Assembly (NCBI GenBank): GCA_041581055.1
Contig: JBFGCT010000186.1
Span: forward strand, 1 to 7,960
Source of the DNA: JBFGCT01 sp041581055
GTDB lineage: Bacteria > Actinomycetota > Acidimicrobiia > Acidimicrobiales > Ilumatobacteraceae
Direction of reading: 5' to 3'
Length of the DNA stretch: 7,960 bases
Below the pieces are notes generated by a model. The model saw nothing but the letters and a program-made list of their open reading frames with translations, did no database searches and was not told the DNA's origin. This document shows, piece after piece, positions 1 through 6,012 of the stretch. Position 1 is the first letter of the stretch, and every line of letters starts with the position of its first letter. The translations under genes were made by a program, and so were the position numbers.

Positions 1-13
1 CGGGCCTGACGAC

Positions 14-1567
14 ATGGCCGCATCGCTCACCGCCCTCCTCGAAGGCCGTCCGGCCCGCGACTACTCGCTGGTCGGCGCGGAGTCGCGGCGGGCGGTGGAG
101 CACGGGCTGGCCGACGCCGAGTGGTTCCGGCCGCACGTCGATCCGGCGCGCCTCGCGGCCCTCACCGAGCGGACCAACGGCCGGGCGGTGCTCGACGCCG
201 CGCTCTGGTTTGCGCTCCTGATCGGGTTCGGCGCGGCCGCGGTGCTGTCGATCGGGAACTGGTGGGCGATCCCGCTGTTCGCCGCGTACGGCGCGCTCTA
301 CGGCGGCTCGGCCGACCCGCGGTGGCACGAGTTCGGGCACGGCACCGCGACCCGGTCCGAGCGGGTCAACGACGCGGTGTACTACGTGGCGTCGTTCTTT
401 CTGCTGCGCGGCCCGACGCTCTGGCGCTGGTCGCACTACCGGCACCACAGCGACACGATCGTCGTCGGCCGCGACCCCGAGATCCAGGTCCCCCGGCCGC
501 CGACGATCCGCAAGTTCCTCCTGAACTACACCCACCTGCTGATCGTCCCGAAGGCGCTGGCGCGGATGGCGCGCCACGCGTTCGGGCGGATCGACGCGGA
601 GGCCCGGGACTTCATCCCCGAGCGAGAGTTGCGCAAGGTCGTTTGGGAGGCCCGCGCCTTTCTCGGGATCCTCGCCGCGGTGGTGGCGACGTCGATCGCC
701 ATCGGCAGCGTCGTGCCGTTGCTGCTGGTCGGCCTGCCGACGATCTACGGCGCGTGGCTGATGGTGTTCTTCGGCGTCACGCAGCATCTCGGGCTGCGCG
801 AGGACGTGCTCGACCACCGCGCCAACACCCGTACCGTGTACATGAACCCGGTCTTCCGCTTCCTGTACCTCAACATGAACTACCACGTGGAACACCACAT
901 GTTCCCGGCGGTTCCGTACTACCGGCTGCCGGCGCTGCACGCCGAGATTCGCGACGCGCTCCCCGCGCCGAGCCCGTCGACATTTCGCGCGTACCGCGAG
1001 ATCGTCGGCGAGATGTGGCGGCAGCGACGCGACCCGAGCGACGAGCTGGAGGGGCGCACCATCCCGGTCGTCCCGCCGGCGATGGGTCAGGCGATCGAGA
1101 GGGCGATCGCCGCCCCGGTGGCCGGCGGCCGGTTCGACCTCGGCGCGGCGGACGACCTCGCGCCGGGAACGATGACGGGCGCCGTGGCCGATGGCCTGCC
1201 GCTCGTCGTCGCCCGCCTCGCTTCTGGCGCCGTGTGCGTGGTCGACGGCATCTGCACGCACGGGCACGCCCACCTCGCCGACGGCGCCCTCGTCGGGGAC
1301 GACATCGAGTGCCCGAAGCACAACGGGCGCTTCGACCTGACGACCGGCGCGCCGTGCCGCAAGCCGGTGCGCGTGCCGCTCGGGGTCTACGACGTCTCCG
1401 TCACCGGCGGCCGCATCACCACGACCCTCGCCCGCCAGAACCCGCCGCCCGCCGCCGACCCCGCCGCCGCGGACCGCGCCGCCGCCGCCGACCGCGCCGC
1501 CGCCGACCCCGCCGCCAACCCCGCCGTCGCCGAGCCGGCACGACCCCCCACCGGGAGCCACCGATGA
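14..1567 (+). CDS. MocD-like diiron desaturase/hydroxylase fused to a C-terminal Rieske [2Fe-2S] domain
   Basis: Predicted membrane diiron oxygenase carrying its own electron-transfer domain (517 aa). The fatty-acid-desaturase-type domain (about residues 15-340) has all three histidine boxes: HEFGH (105-109), HYRHH (141-145) and HVEHH (291-295). Hydrophobic membrane segments lie at about 61-98 and 214-256. A Rieske domain follows at about 375-472, with cluster ligands C414-x-H416 and C433-x2-H436. The tail from about 477 is low-complexity Ala/Pro/Asp/Arg. The N-terminal DYSLVGAESRRAVEHGL and the WRWSH...VGRDPEI region resemble MocD of rhizopine catabolism, where MocD, ferredoxin MocE and reductase MocF are needed to demethylate 3-O-methyl-scyllo-inosamine. 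Here the ferredoxin is fused, and no reductase gene is visible. Its stop overlaps the iolG-like start (ATGA), so oxidation of a cyclitol is the favoured role. A lipid desaturase or alkane-type hydroxylase remains possible. The frame is open to the left edge, so the start could lie further upstream, although ATG 14 gives a family-like N-terminus. Confidence 0.85.
   Translation: MAASLTALLEGRPARDYSLVGAESRRAVEHGLADAEWFRPHVDPARLAALTERTNGRAVLDAALWFALLIGFGAAAVLSIGNWWAIPLFAAYGALYGGSADPRWHEFGHGTATRSERVNDAVYYVASFFLLRGPTLWRWSHYRHHSDTIVVGRDPEIQVPRPPTIRKFLLNYTHLLIVPKALARMARHAFGRIDAEARDFIPERELRKVVWEARAFLGILAAVVATSIAIGSVVPLLLVGLPTIYGAWLMVFFGVTQHLGLREDVLDHRANTRTVYMNPVFRFLYLNMNYHVEHHMFPAVPYYRLPALHAEIRDALPAPSPSTFRAYREIVGEMWRQRRDPSDELEGRTIPVVPPAMGQAIERAIAAPVAGGRFDLGAADDLAPGTMTGAVADGLPLVVARLASGAVCVVDGICTHGHAHLADGALVGDDIECPKHNGRFDLTTGAPCRKPVRVPLGVYDVSVTGGRITTTLARQNPPPAADPAAADRAAAADRAAADPAANPAVAEPARPPTGSHR
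1436..1560 (+). repeat. Low-complexity GCC/GAC-rich imperfect repeat coding an Ala/Pro/Asp tail
   Basis: The last part of the desaturase-Rieske gene is a run of imperfect copies of a unit like GCCGCCGACCGCGCC. It encodes alternating ADP, ADR and poly-Ala motifs from about residue 477 to the stop. It lies after the Rieske fold is complete, so it is probably a disordered tail. Such repeats are prone to slippage, and tail length may vary between relatives. The tail also carries the GGGAG ribosome-binding site for the next gene (1553-1557). Confidence 0.6.
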
Positions 1568-2574
1568 CCGACCTCCGCGTCGCCGTGCTGGGCTGCGGCC
1601 GCATCGGCGCGATGCACGCCGACATGCTGCACGGGCGGGTGCGCGGCACGCGCGTGCCGGTCGTGTACGACGTCGTCGCCGAAGCCGCCGAGGCGGTCGC
1701 GGCGCGCACTGGCGCCCGCGTCGCCGCGTCGCTCGAGGAGGCGGTCGGCGACGACGACGTCGACGCGGTCGCGATCTGCACGAGCACCGACACCCACGTC
1801 GCCGCGATCGTCTCCGCCGCCGCGGCGGGCAAGACCATCTTCTGCGAGAAACCGCTGTCGCTCGACATCGCCGAGGTCGACCGGGCGCTCGCCGCCGTCG
1901 ACGCGGCCGGCGTGCGGCTGCAGGTCGGCTTCAACCGCCGGTTCGACCCGAGCCACAAGGCGGTGGCCGACGCGGTCGCCCACGGCGCGGTCGGTGACGT
2001 CCATCTCTGCATCATCACCAGCCGCGATCCGGGCCCGCCGCCGATCGAGTACCTCGCGGGGTCCGGAGGCATCTTCTGCGACATGACGATCCACGACTTC
2101 GACATGGCGCGCTACGTGACCGGCAGCGACGTCGTCGACGTGTTCGCCAAGGGCGCCGTGCGCGTCGACCCGGCGATCGGCGCGGCCGGCGACCTCGACA
2201 CGGCCGTCATCGTGCTCACCCACGAGAGCGGCGCGATCACGACGATCGACAACAGCCGGAAGGCGGCGTACGGCTACGACCAGCGGGTCGAGGCGTTCGG
2301 GTCGCGCGGCAAGGCGGCGTCGGACAACGTCCACCAGTTCAACAGCGTGCTCGCCACCGACCGTGGGTTCCTCCGCCCGCCGCTCGAGCACTTCTTCATC
2401 GAGCGCTACGAGCGGAGCTACCTCGACCAGTGGGCGGCGTTCGTCGAGATGGCGACGACCGGCGGCGACAGCCCGGTCGGCGGCGCCGACGGCAGGGCGC
2501 CGCTCGTCATCGGGCTCGCCGCGTGGAAGTCGGTCCGCGAGGGCCGGCTCGTGACGACCGCGGAGATGGGCTGA
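1564..2574 (+). CDS. iolG: Gfo/Idh/MocA-family inositol 2-dehydrogenase (IolG-like)
   Basis: NAD(P)-dependent dehydrogenase (336 aa), predicted to oxidise myo-inositol or a related cyclitol to the 2-keto form (inosose), the first step of the iol pathway. The N-terminal Rossmann fold has GCGRIG at 10-15. The family EKP motif is at 95-97 (K96 predicted catalytic). FNRRFDPSH (123-131) and DMTIHDFDMARYV (173-185, with D173 and H177) are hallmarks of inositol dehydrogenases; B. subtilis IolG uses a Lys/Asp/His set at nearly the same positions. ATG 1564 overlaps the preceding stop as ATGA, and GGGAG (1553-1557) sits 6 bases upstream, which fixes this start over the long upstream open frame. Co-transcribed with iolB 1 base downstream. 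Next to the MocD-like gene it could instead act on scyllo-inosamine or another inositol isomer, as proposed for rhizobial MocA. Family is certain; exact substrate is not. Confidence 0.87.
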   Translation: MTDLRVAVLGCGRIGAMHADMLHGRVRGTRVPVVYDVVAEAAEAVAARTGARVAASLEEAVGDDDVDAVAICTSTDTHVAAIVSAAAAGKTIFCEKPLSLDIAEVDRALAAVDAAGVRLQVGFNRRFDPSHKAVADAVAHGAVGDVHLCIITSRDPGPPPIEYLAGSGGIFCDMTIHDFDMARYVTGSDVVDVFAKGAVRVDPAIGAAGDLDTAVIVLTHESGAITTIDNSRKAAYGYDQRVEAFGSRGKAASDNVHQFNSVLATDRGFLRPPLEHFFIERYERSYLDQWAAFVEMATTGGDSPVGGADGRAPLVIGLAAWKSVREGRLVTTAEMG

Positions 2575-2575
2575 G

Positions 2576-3409
2576 ATGCCGCGCCACCATCGCACCCGAT
2601 CGGCGGAGGGCACGGTCCGGCTCTCGGTCACGCCCGACGACGCCGGCTGGGACTACCTCAGCTTCGCCGTCGTCGAGCTCGGCGCCGGCGACACGCATCA
2701 CGAGCTGCTCCCCGATCAGGAGACGGCCATCGTGCCGCTCGCCGGGGCCGGCACGGTGCGCGCCGGCGACGAGTCGTTCGAGCTGTCCCGCTCGTCGGTC
2801 TTCGAGCAGATGCCCCACGTCGCCTACGTCCCGCCCGGCGTCCCGATCGAGGTCGTCACGGCGACGAACTTCGAGTTCGCCATCGGGTCGGCGCCGGCGG
2901 AGGGCAAGTACCCGATCCGCCTGTTCACGCCCGGCGAGATGACGTCCGAGCTGCGCGGGGGAGGGGCCGCCCACCGCCAGGTCAACCACATCCTCGCCCC
3001 GCCGCTCCCCGCCGAGCGCCTGATCCTCTACGAGGTCTACGTTCCGCGTGGAACCTGGTCGGGCTGGGCCCCGCACTGCCACGACGGGCGGGACGGCTCG
3101 CCGTACCTGGAGGAGACCTACTACTTCCGCCTCGACCCGGCCGACGGCTTCGCGATCCACCGCAACTGGCGCTTCGACGAGGGCTTCGACGAGCACTTCA
3201 CCGCGCACGACGGCGAGGTCGTGCTCGTCACCAAGGGGTATCACTCCAGCGTCGCCTGCCCGAGTTCGCACATGTTCTTCCTCAACTACCTCGCCGGCGA
3301 GCTGGTCGACGAGGACCGCCGCACGCCCCCGTGCTTCCACGAGGCCTACACCTGGATCCAGGACGACTGGGATCATCGGGCCTGGGAGCTGCCGGTCGTC
3401 GGGCCGTGA
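2576..3409 (+). CDS. iolB: 5-deoxy-glucuronate isomerase (IolB)
   Basis: Isomerises 5-deoxy-D-glucuronate to 5-dehydro-2-deoxy-D-gluconate (DKG), the fourth step of myo-inositol catabolism, in the cytoplasm. At 277 aa it matches the usual length (about 270). It is a bicupin: the first barrel spans about 25-115 and the second about 150-250. Signature motifs are AAHRQVNHIL (131-140), WSGWAPHCHD (161-170) with probable metal ligands H167 and H169, YLEETYYFR (177-185) with E179/E180, and GYHS (221-224) with H223. ATG starts 1 base after the iolG stop, with GGAG at 2562-2565 as a plausible ribosome-binding site. IolB is close to pathway-specific, so it is the strongest evidence that the operon degrades inositol or something converted to it. 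Confidence 0.93.
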   Translation: MPRHHRTRSAEGTVRLSVTPDDAGWDYLSFAVVELGAGDTHHELLPDQETAIVPLAGAGTVRAGDESFELSRSSVFEQMPHVAYVPPGVPIEVVTATNFEFAIGSAPAEGKYPIRLFTPGEMTSELRGGGAAHRQVNHILAPPLPAERLILYEVYVPRGTWSGWAPHCHDGRDGSPYLEETYYFRLDPADGFAIHRNWRFDEGFDEHFTAHDGEVVLVTKGYHSSVACPSSHMFFLNYLAGELVDEDRRTPPCFHEAYTWIQDDWDHRAWELPVVGP

Positions 3410-4245
3410 GAGATCGGTCGCTCGCCGACATCGCCGACGGGGCCGGCCGGCTCTCGATCCTCGCCATCGACCACCGGGACTCGCTGCGGCGGTTCCTCGC
3501 TCCGGACGATCCCGACTCGATCGCCGCGGCCGACATCACCGCGCTGAAGATCGAGCTGGTCGGCGGGGTCGCCGATCTGGCGACGGGCGTGATGCTCGAA
3601 CCCGAGTACTCGATCCCGCAGGTGATCGACGCCGGCGTGCTGCCGGACGGTGTCGGCTTTCTCGCCGCCCTCGAGTCGCAGGGCTATCTCGCCGACCCCG
3701 GCGCGTCGCCGACGGCGATCCTCGCCGGCTGGTCGATCGCGCAGGCCGCGGCGTCCGGTGCGACCGCGGCCAAGCTGCTGCTGCCGTACCACCCCGACCG
3801 GCCGCTCGCCGCCGCGCAGGAGGCGGTCGCCGCCGGCGTGCTCGCCGGATGCCGGGCGATCGGGTTGCCGCTCGCGCTGGAACCGCTGTTCTACGACCTC
3901 GACTCGCCCGACGATCGGCCGCGCGTCGTCGTCGCCACGGCCGAGCGGTTCGCGGCGATGAAGCCCGACCTCCTGAAGCTGCCCTACCCGGGCTCGGCCG
4001 ACGCGTGCGCCCGGATCACCGAGCTCGCGTCGATGCCGTGGGCGATGCTCTCCGGCGGGGGGTCGTTTGAGGACTTCCGGGACCAGCTCACCGTGGCGGT
4101 GGCCGCGGGCTGCTCGGGGTTCATGGTCGGCCGCGCGCTGTGGGGCGAGGCGGCGCGGGCGGCGCCGGCCGACCGGGCGGCGATCATCGAGGGTCTGGTC
4201 CGCCCCCGCTTCGCCGAGCTGGTGGCGATCAACTCGACTGGGTGA
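3406..4245 (+). CDS. LacD-like class I aldolase, predicted to cleave 2-deoxy-5-keto-gluconate 6-phosphate
   Basis: (beta/alpha)8-barrel class I aldolase of the LacD / tagatose-1,6-bisphosphate aldolase type (279 aa). Visible motifs, counted from GTG 3406, are LAIDHRDSLRRFL (19-31), AKLLLPYHPD (122-131), LEPLFYD (158-164), DLLKLPYPG (188-196) with K191 the likely Schiff-base lysine, and WAMLSGGGSFEDF (212-224) followed by FMVGRALW (239-246), a phosphate-binding region. GTG 3406 overlaps the iolB stop as GTGA, and homology-like sequence begins just after it. The ATG at 3331 is rejected because it would add 25 out-of-character residues inside iolB. By position it would replace the class II aldolase IolJ, giving dihydroxyacetone phosphate and malonate semialdehyde. 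That substrate is inference; tagatose-bisphosphate or sulfofructose-phosphate type substrates are alternatives. Confidence 0.8.
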   Translation: MRDRSLADIADGAGRLSILAIDHRDSLRRFLAPDDPDSIAAADITALKIELVGGVADLATGVMLEPEYSIPQVIDAGVLPDGVGFLAALESQGYLADPGASPTAILAGWSIAQAAASGATAAKLLLPYHPDRPLAAAQEAVAAGVLAGCRAIGLPLALEPLFYDLDSPDDRPRVVVATAERFAAMKPDLLKLPYPGSADACARITELASMPWAMLSGGGSFEDFRDQLTVAVAAGCSGFMVGRALWGEAARAAPADRAAIIEGLVRPRFAELVAINSTG

Positions 4246-4246
4246 G

Positions 4247-5146
4247 TCAAGGGCCGGCCGGGCCCGACGCCGGGTCGCCGAGTTCGTCGACGAAGGCCTT
4301 GAACGCGTCGTTCTGGCCGGCGAACTCCGACACCACCCGGGCCTTCTCGTCGCGGCCGCGCAGGGCGGCGAGCGGGTCCTGTTGGTCGCCGACGTAGCCG
4401 AGCGCGAACGCGCCCTGCTGATACCCCATCATCCGCAGCAGATCGTCGTCGAGCGTCCGAGCCACCTCGGGCGGGCAGGCGAGGAACTGGTTCTCCTCCT
4501 GGCGCACCCAGCCGACGGCGTAGGTGATGTTCACGCCCTGACGCGGGGCGGCGGAGCGGTTCGCCCCGCCGCCGTGGCGCACTTTTCCGTCGTAGAAGAG
4601 CACGCTGCCCCGCTCCATCTCGGCCGGCTCGGGCTCGACCAGGGCGGCGTCCTCGTCGCTCATCGCCGACGTGGCGGGGCAGATCTGCGTCGCCCCGTTC
4701 TCGGCCGTGAAGTCGGTCAGCGCCCACATCGTGTTGCACTGCACGTGGTAGTCGGCGGCGAACGGGTAGAAGTCGAACGCCATCTCGTCGCGGTGCGGGT
4801 GTTGCCGGGTCTCGCCCGGCTCGATCGTGATGATCTGGGTGAGGTGGAGCTGCACCGCGCTGGCGTGGCGGAGGAAGCGGCCGACCGTCGCCACGACCAA
4901 CGGGTCCATCACCAGGGCGCGCGATGTCGGGCAGCGGGCGATCAACGCGCCGGTGCGCCTCGTGCGTCGCCCGTCGTAGTCGTCGCGCCCGGTCGCCGCC
5001 GCCTCGACGAACGGCGCCGCCTCGGCGGCGAGCCGGTCGAGCAGTGCCGGCTCGGCGGCGCGGTCGACGATGGCGTAGCCGAGCTCGGCGATGTGGCCCG
5101 CGATCTCGACGGGGTCGGCGGTGGGGTCGAAATGGTGCAGCGTCAT
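4247..5146 (-). CDS. Phytanoyl-CoA dioxygenase (PhyH)-family Fe(II)/2-oxoglutarate oxygenase
   Basis: Predicted non-haem iron oxygenase (299 aa) that would hydroxylate or oxidatively demethylate a small molecule, with 2-oxoglutarate as co-substrate. The iron triad is visible as H118-R-D120 in QHPHRD and distal H191 in VRHGGGANRS. R202, 11 residues after H191, fits the 2-oxoglutarate-binding arginine. Double-stranded beta-helix strands surround these residues (about 98-215), and a helical C-terminal extension follows. Cytoplasmic: no signal peptide or membrane segment. Its stop codon is 1 base from the aldolase stop (convergent), and its start is 32 bases from the divergent SDR gene. A GAGG lies just upstream of the ATG. 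The substrate cannot be read from sequence; ectoine-, lipid- and secondary-metabolite hydroxylases share this fold. Beside a cyclitol operon, a modified cyclitol is a reasonable guess only. Confidence 0.82.
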   Translation of the reverse strand: MTLHHFDPTADPVEIAGHIAELGYAIVDRAAEPALLDRLAAEAAPFVEAAATGRDDYDGRRTRRTGALIARCPTSRALVMDPLVVATVGRFLRHASAVQLHLTQIITIEPGETRQHPHRDEMAFDFYPFAADYHVQCNTMWALTDFTAENGATQICPATSAMSDEDAALVEPEPAEMERGSVLFYDGKVRHGGGANRSAAPRQGVNITYAVGWVRQEENQFLACPPEVARTLDDDLLRMMGYQQGAFALGYVGDQQDPLAALRGRDEKARVVSEFAGQNDAFKAFVDELGDPASGPAGP

Positions 5147-5166
5147 GGTGCCTCGGACGCCCAGCG

Positions 5167-5172
5167 TAAAGT
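5167..5172 (+). promoter_or_regulatory. Candidate -10 element (TAAAGT) for a leaderless SDR transcript
   Basis: TAAAGT fits the actinobacterial TANNNT -10 consensus and ends 6 bases before ATG 5179, which would place transcription initiation at or next to the start codon. No Shine-Dalgarno-like sequence precedes this ATG (the bases are gtcctccg). No convincing -35 is seen. The element lies in the 32-base gap shared with the divergent oxygenase gene. Confidence 0.45.
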
Positions 5173-5178
5173 CCTCCG

Positions 5179-5988
5179 ATGACCGACGAACGCACCGCCG
5201 GACGGTTCGCCGGCCGCGTCGCCGTCGTCACCGGCTCGACGCAGGGCCTCGGCGAGGCGCTGCTCCACCGTCTCGCCGACGAGGGCCTCGCCGGCGCAGT
5301 CGTCACCGGTCGCCACGGGCAGCGGGGAGCGGCGGTCGTCGGCGCGCTCGGCGACAAGGGGTGCGACGCGATCTTCGTGCCGGCCGACCTGCGCGACGCG
5401 GACAGCGTCGCCACGATCGTTCCCGCCGCCGAGGCCCGATTCGGCGTGGTCGACCACCTCGCCAACTGCGCGGCGATGACCGACCGGGGCGACGTGTGGG
5501 ACACCACGCCGGAGTTGTTCGACCTGATGATCGCGGTCAACGTGCGGGCGCCGTTCCTGTTGGTCCAGGACGTCGCGAAGCTGGCCCGCCGGAATGCCCG
5601 GCCGGCGACGGTCGTCAACGTCGGCAGCGTGGCCGGCTACGGCGGCGCGCCGTTCATCACGGCCTACAGCATCTCCAAGGGCGCGCTCGCCGTGATGACC
5701 AAGACGACCGCGTTTCAGCTGATGCACGACGGCGTGCGCGTCGTCCAGGTCAACCCGGGTTGGATGGACACGCCGGGCGAGGACGCCATCCAGCGCACGT
5801 ACCACGGCGCCAACGACGGATGGCTCGAGCGGGTCGAGGCGTCACGGCCGTTCGGGCGGCTGATCAAGCCGGCGGAGTTGGCGGCGACGTTGGCGTTCGT
5901 GCTCAGCGACGACTCCGGGATGATGACCGGGGCGATCATCGACTACGACCAGACGGTCCAGGGCGCCGGCGAGGCCGACACCGCCTGA
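5179..5988 (+). CDS. Classical short-chain dehydrogenase/reductase (SDR)
   Basis: NAD(P)-dependent cytoplasmic oxidoreductase of the classical SDR family (269 aa, normal length). The cofactor motif TGSTQGLG is at 18-25, and the NNAG-equivalent reads NCAA (96-99), a mild variant. Catalytic residues are N121 (AVNVRAP), S150 (NVGSVAG), Y163 and K167 (YSISK). PGWMDTPG (193-200) follows the beta-6 strand, and the C-terminal GAIIDYDQTVQG is typical. ATG 5179 has no ribosome-binding site but has a close -10-like hexamer, suggesting leaderless translation. Transcribed divergently from the PhyH-family gene and convergently with the TetR gene. It may oxidise an alcohol made by the oxygenase or interconvert inositol and inosose isomers; the substrate is unknown. 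Confidence 0.85.
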   Translation: MTDERTAGRFAGRVAVVTGSTQGLGEALLHRLADEGLAGAVVTGRHGQRGAAVVGALGDKGCDAIFVPADLRDADSVATIVPAAEARFGVVDHLANCAAMTDRGDVWDTTPELFDLMIAVNVRAPFLLVQDVAKLARRNARPATVVNVGSVAGYGGAPFITAYSISKGALAVMTKTTAFQLMHDGVRVVQVNPGWMDTPGEDAIQRTYHGANDGWLERVEASRPFGRLIKPAELAATLAFVLSDDSGMMTGAIIDYDQTVQGAGEADTA

Positions 5989-6008
5989 GTCGCGAGCTGA
6001 GTCGCGAG
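5985..6008. repeat. Perfect 12-base tandem repeat filling the SDR/TetR convergent gap
   Basis: Two exact adjacent copies of CTGAGTCGCGAG (5985-5996 and 5997-6008). The first copy contains the SDR stop codon (TGA 5986-5988) and the second ends immediately before the TetR-gene stop (TCA 6009-6011 on the plus strand). The entire non-coding space is therefore duplicated sequence. Confidence 0.9.
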
Positions 6009-6012
6009 TCAG
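5985..6012. terminator. Possible bidirectional hairpin between convergent genes
   Basis: CTGA-G-TCGCGA (5985-5995) can pair with TCGCGA-G-TCAG (6002-6012) around a 6-base loop, giving 10 base pairs interrupted by one G-G mismatch. Its position between two converging genes suits a shared terminator. There is no T-tract on either side, so intrinsic termination is uncertain. Confidence 0.35.

Noticed and set aside
1..9. Possible end of an upstream gene (TGA at 7-9)
   Set aside because: Only three codons are visible. A preceding operon gene ending 4 bases before ATG 14 is plausible, but nothing supports it beyond spacing.
14..1120. Acyl-lipid or fatty-acid desaturase as the primary call for the first gene
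   Set aside because: The His boxes fit, but the operon context with inositol genes, the fused Rieske domain and the MocD-like N-terminus favour a small-molecule oxygenase. The lipid role is kept only as an alternative.
121..1563. Long plus-strand open frame running into the iolG start
   Set aside because: Arg/Pro/Ala-rich translation with no domain; it is the off-frame shadow of the desaturase gene caused by high GC. The real product of this frame starts at ATG 1564 with a GGGAG site.
1387..2631. 414-codon minus-strand open frame opposite iolG
   Set aside because: Antisense shadow with an Arg/Val/Asp/Gly-biased composition and no recognisable motif; the plus strand has clear family motifs.
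2507..3376. 289-codon minus-strand open frame opposite iolB
   Set aside because: Antisense shadow of iolB; no domain, and it would overlap a confidently assigned gene throughout.
3331..3405. N-terminal extension of the aldolase from ATG 3331
   Set aside because: The 25 added residues lie wholly inside iolB and do not resemble the family; GTG 3406 overlaps the iolB stop, the usual coupling arrangement.
3984..5618. 544-codon minus-strand open frame across three genes
   Set aside because: Covers the PhyH gene in a different frame and parts of its neighbours; low-complexity Arg/Ala translation and no motif.
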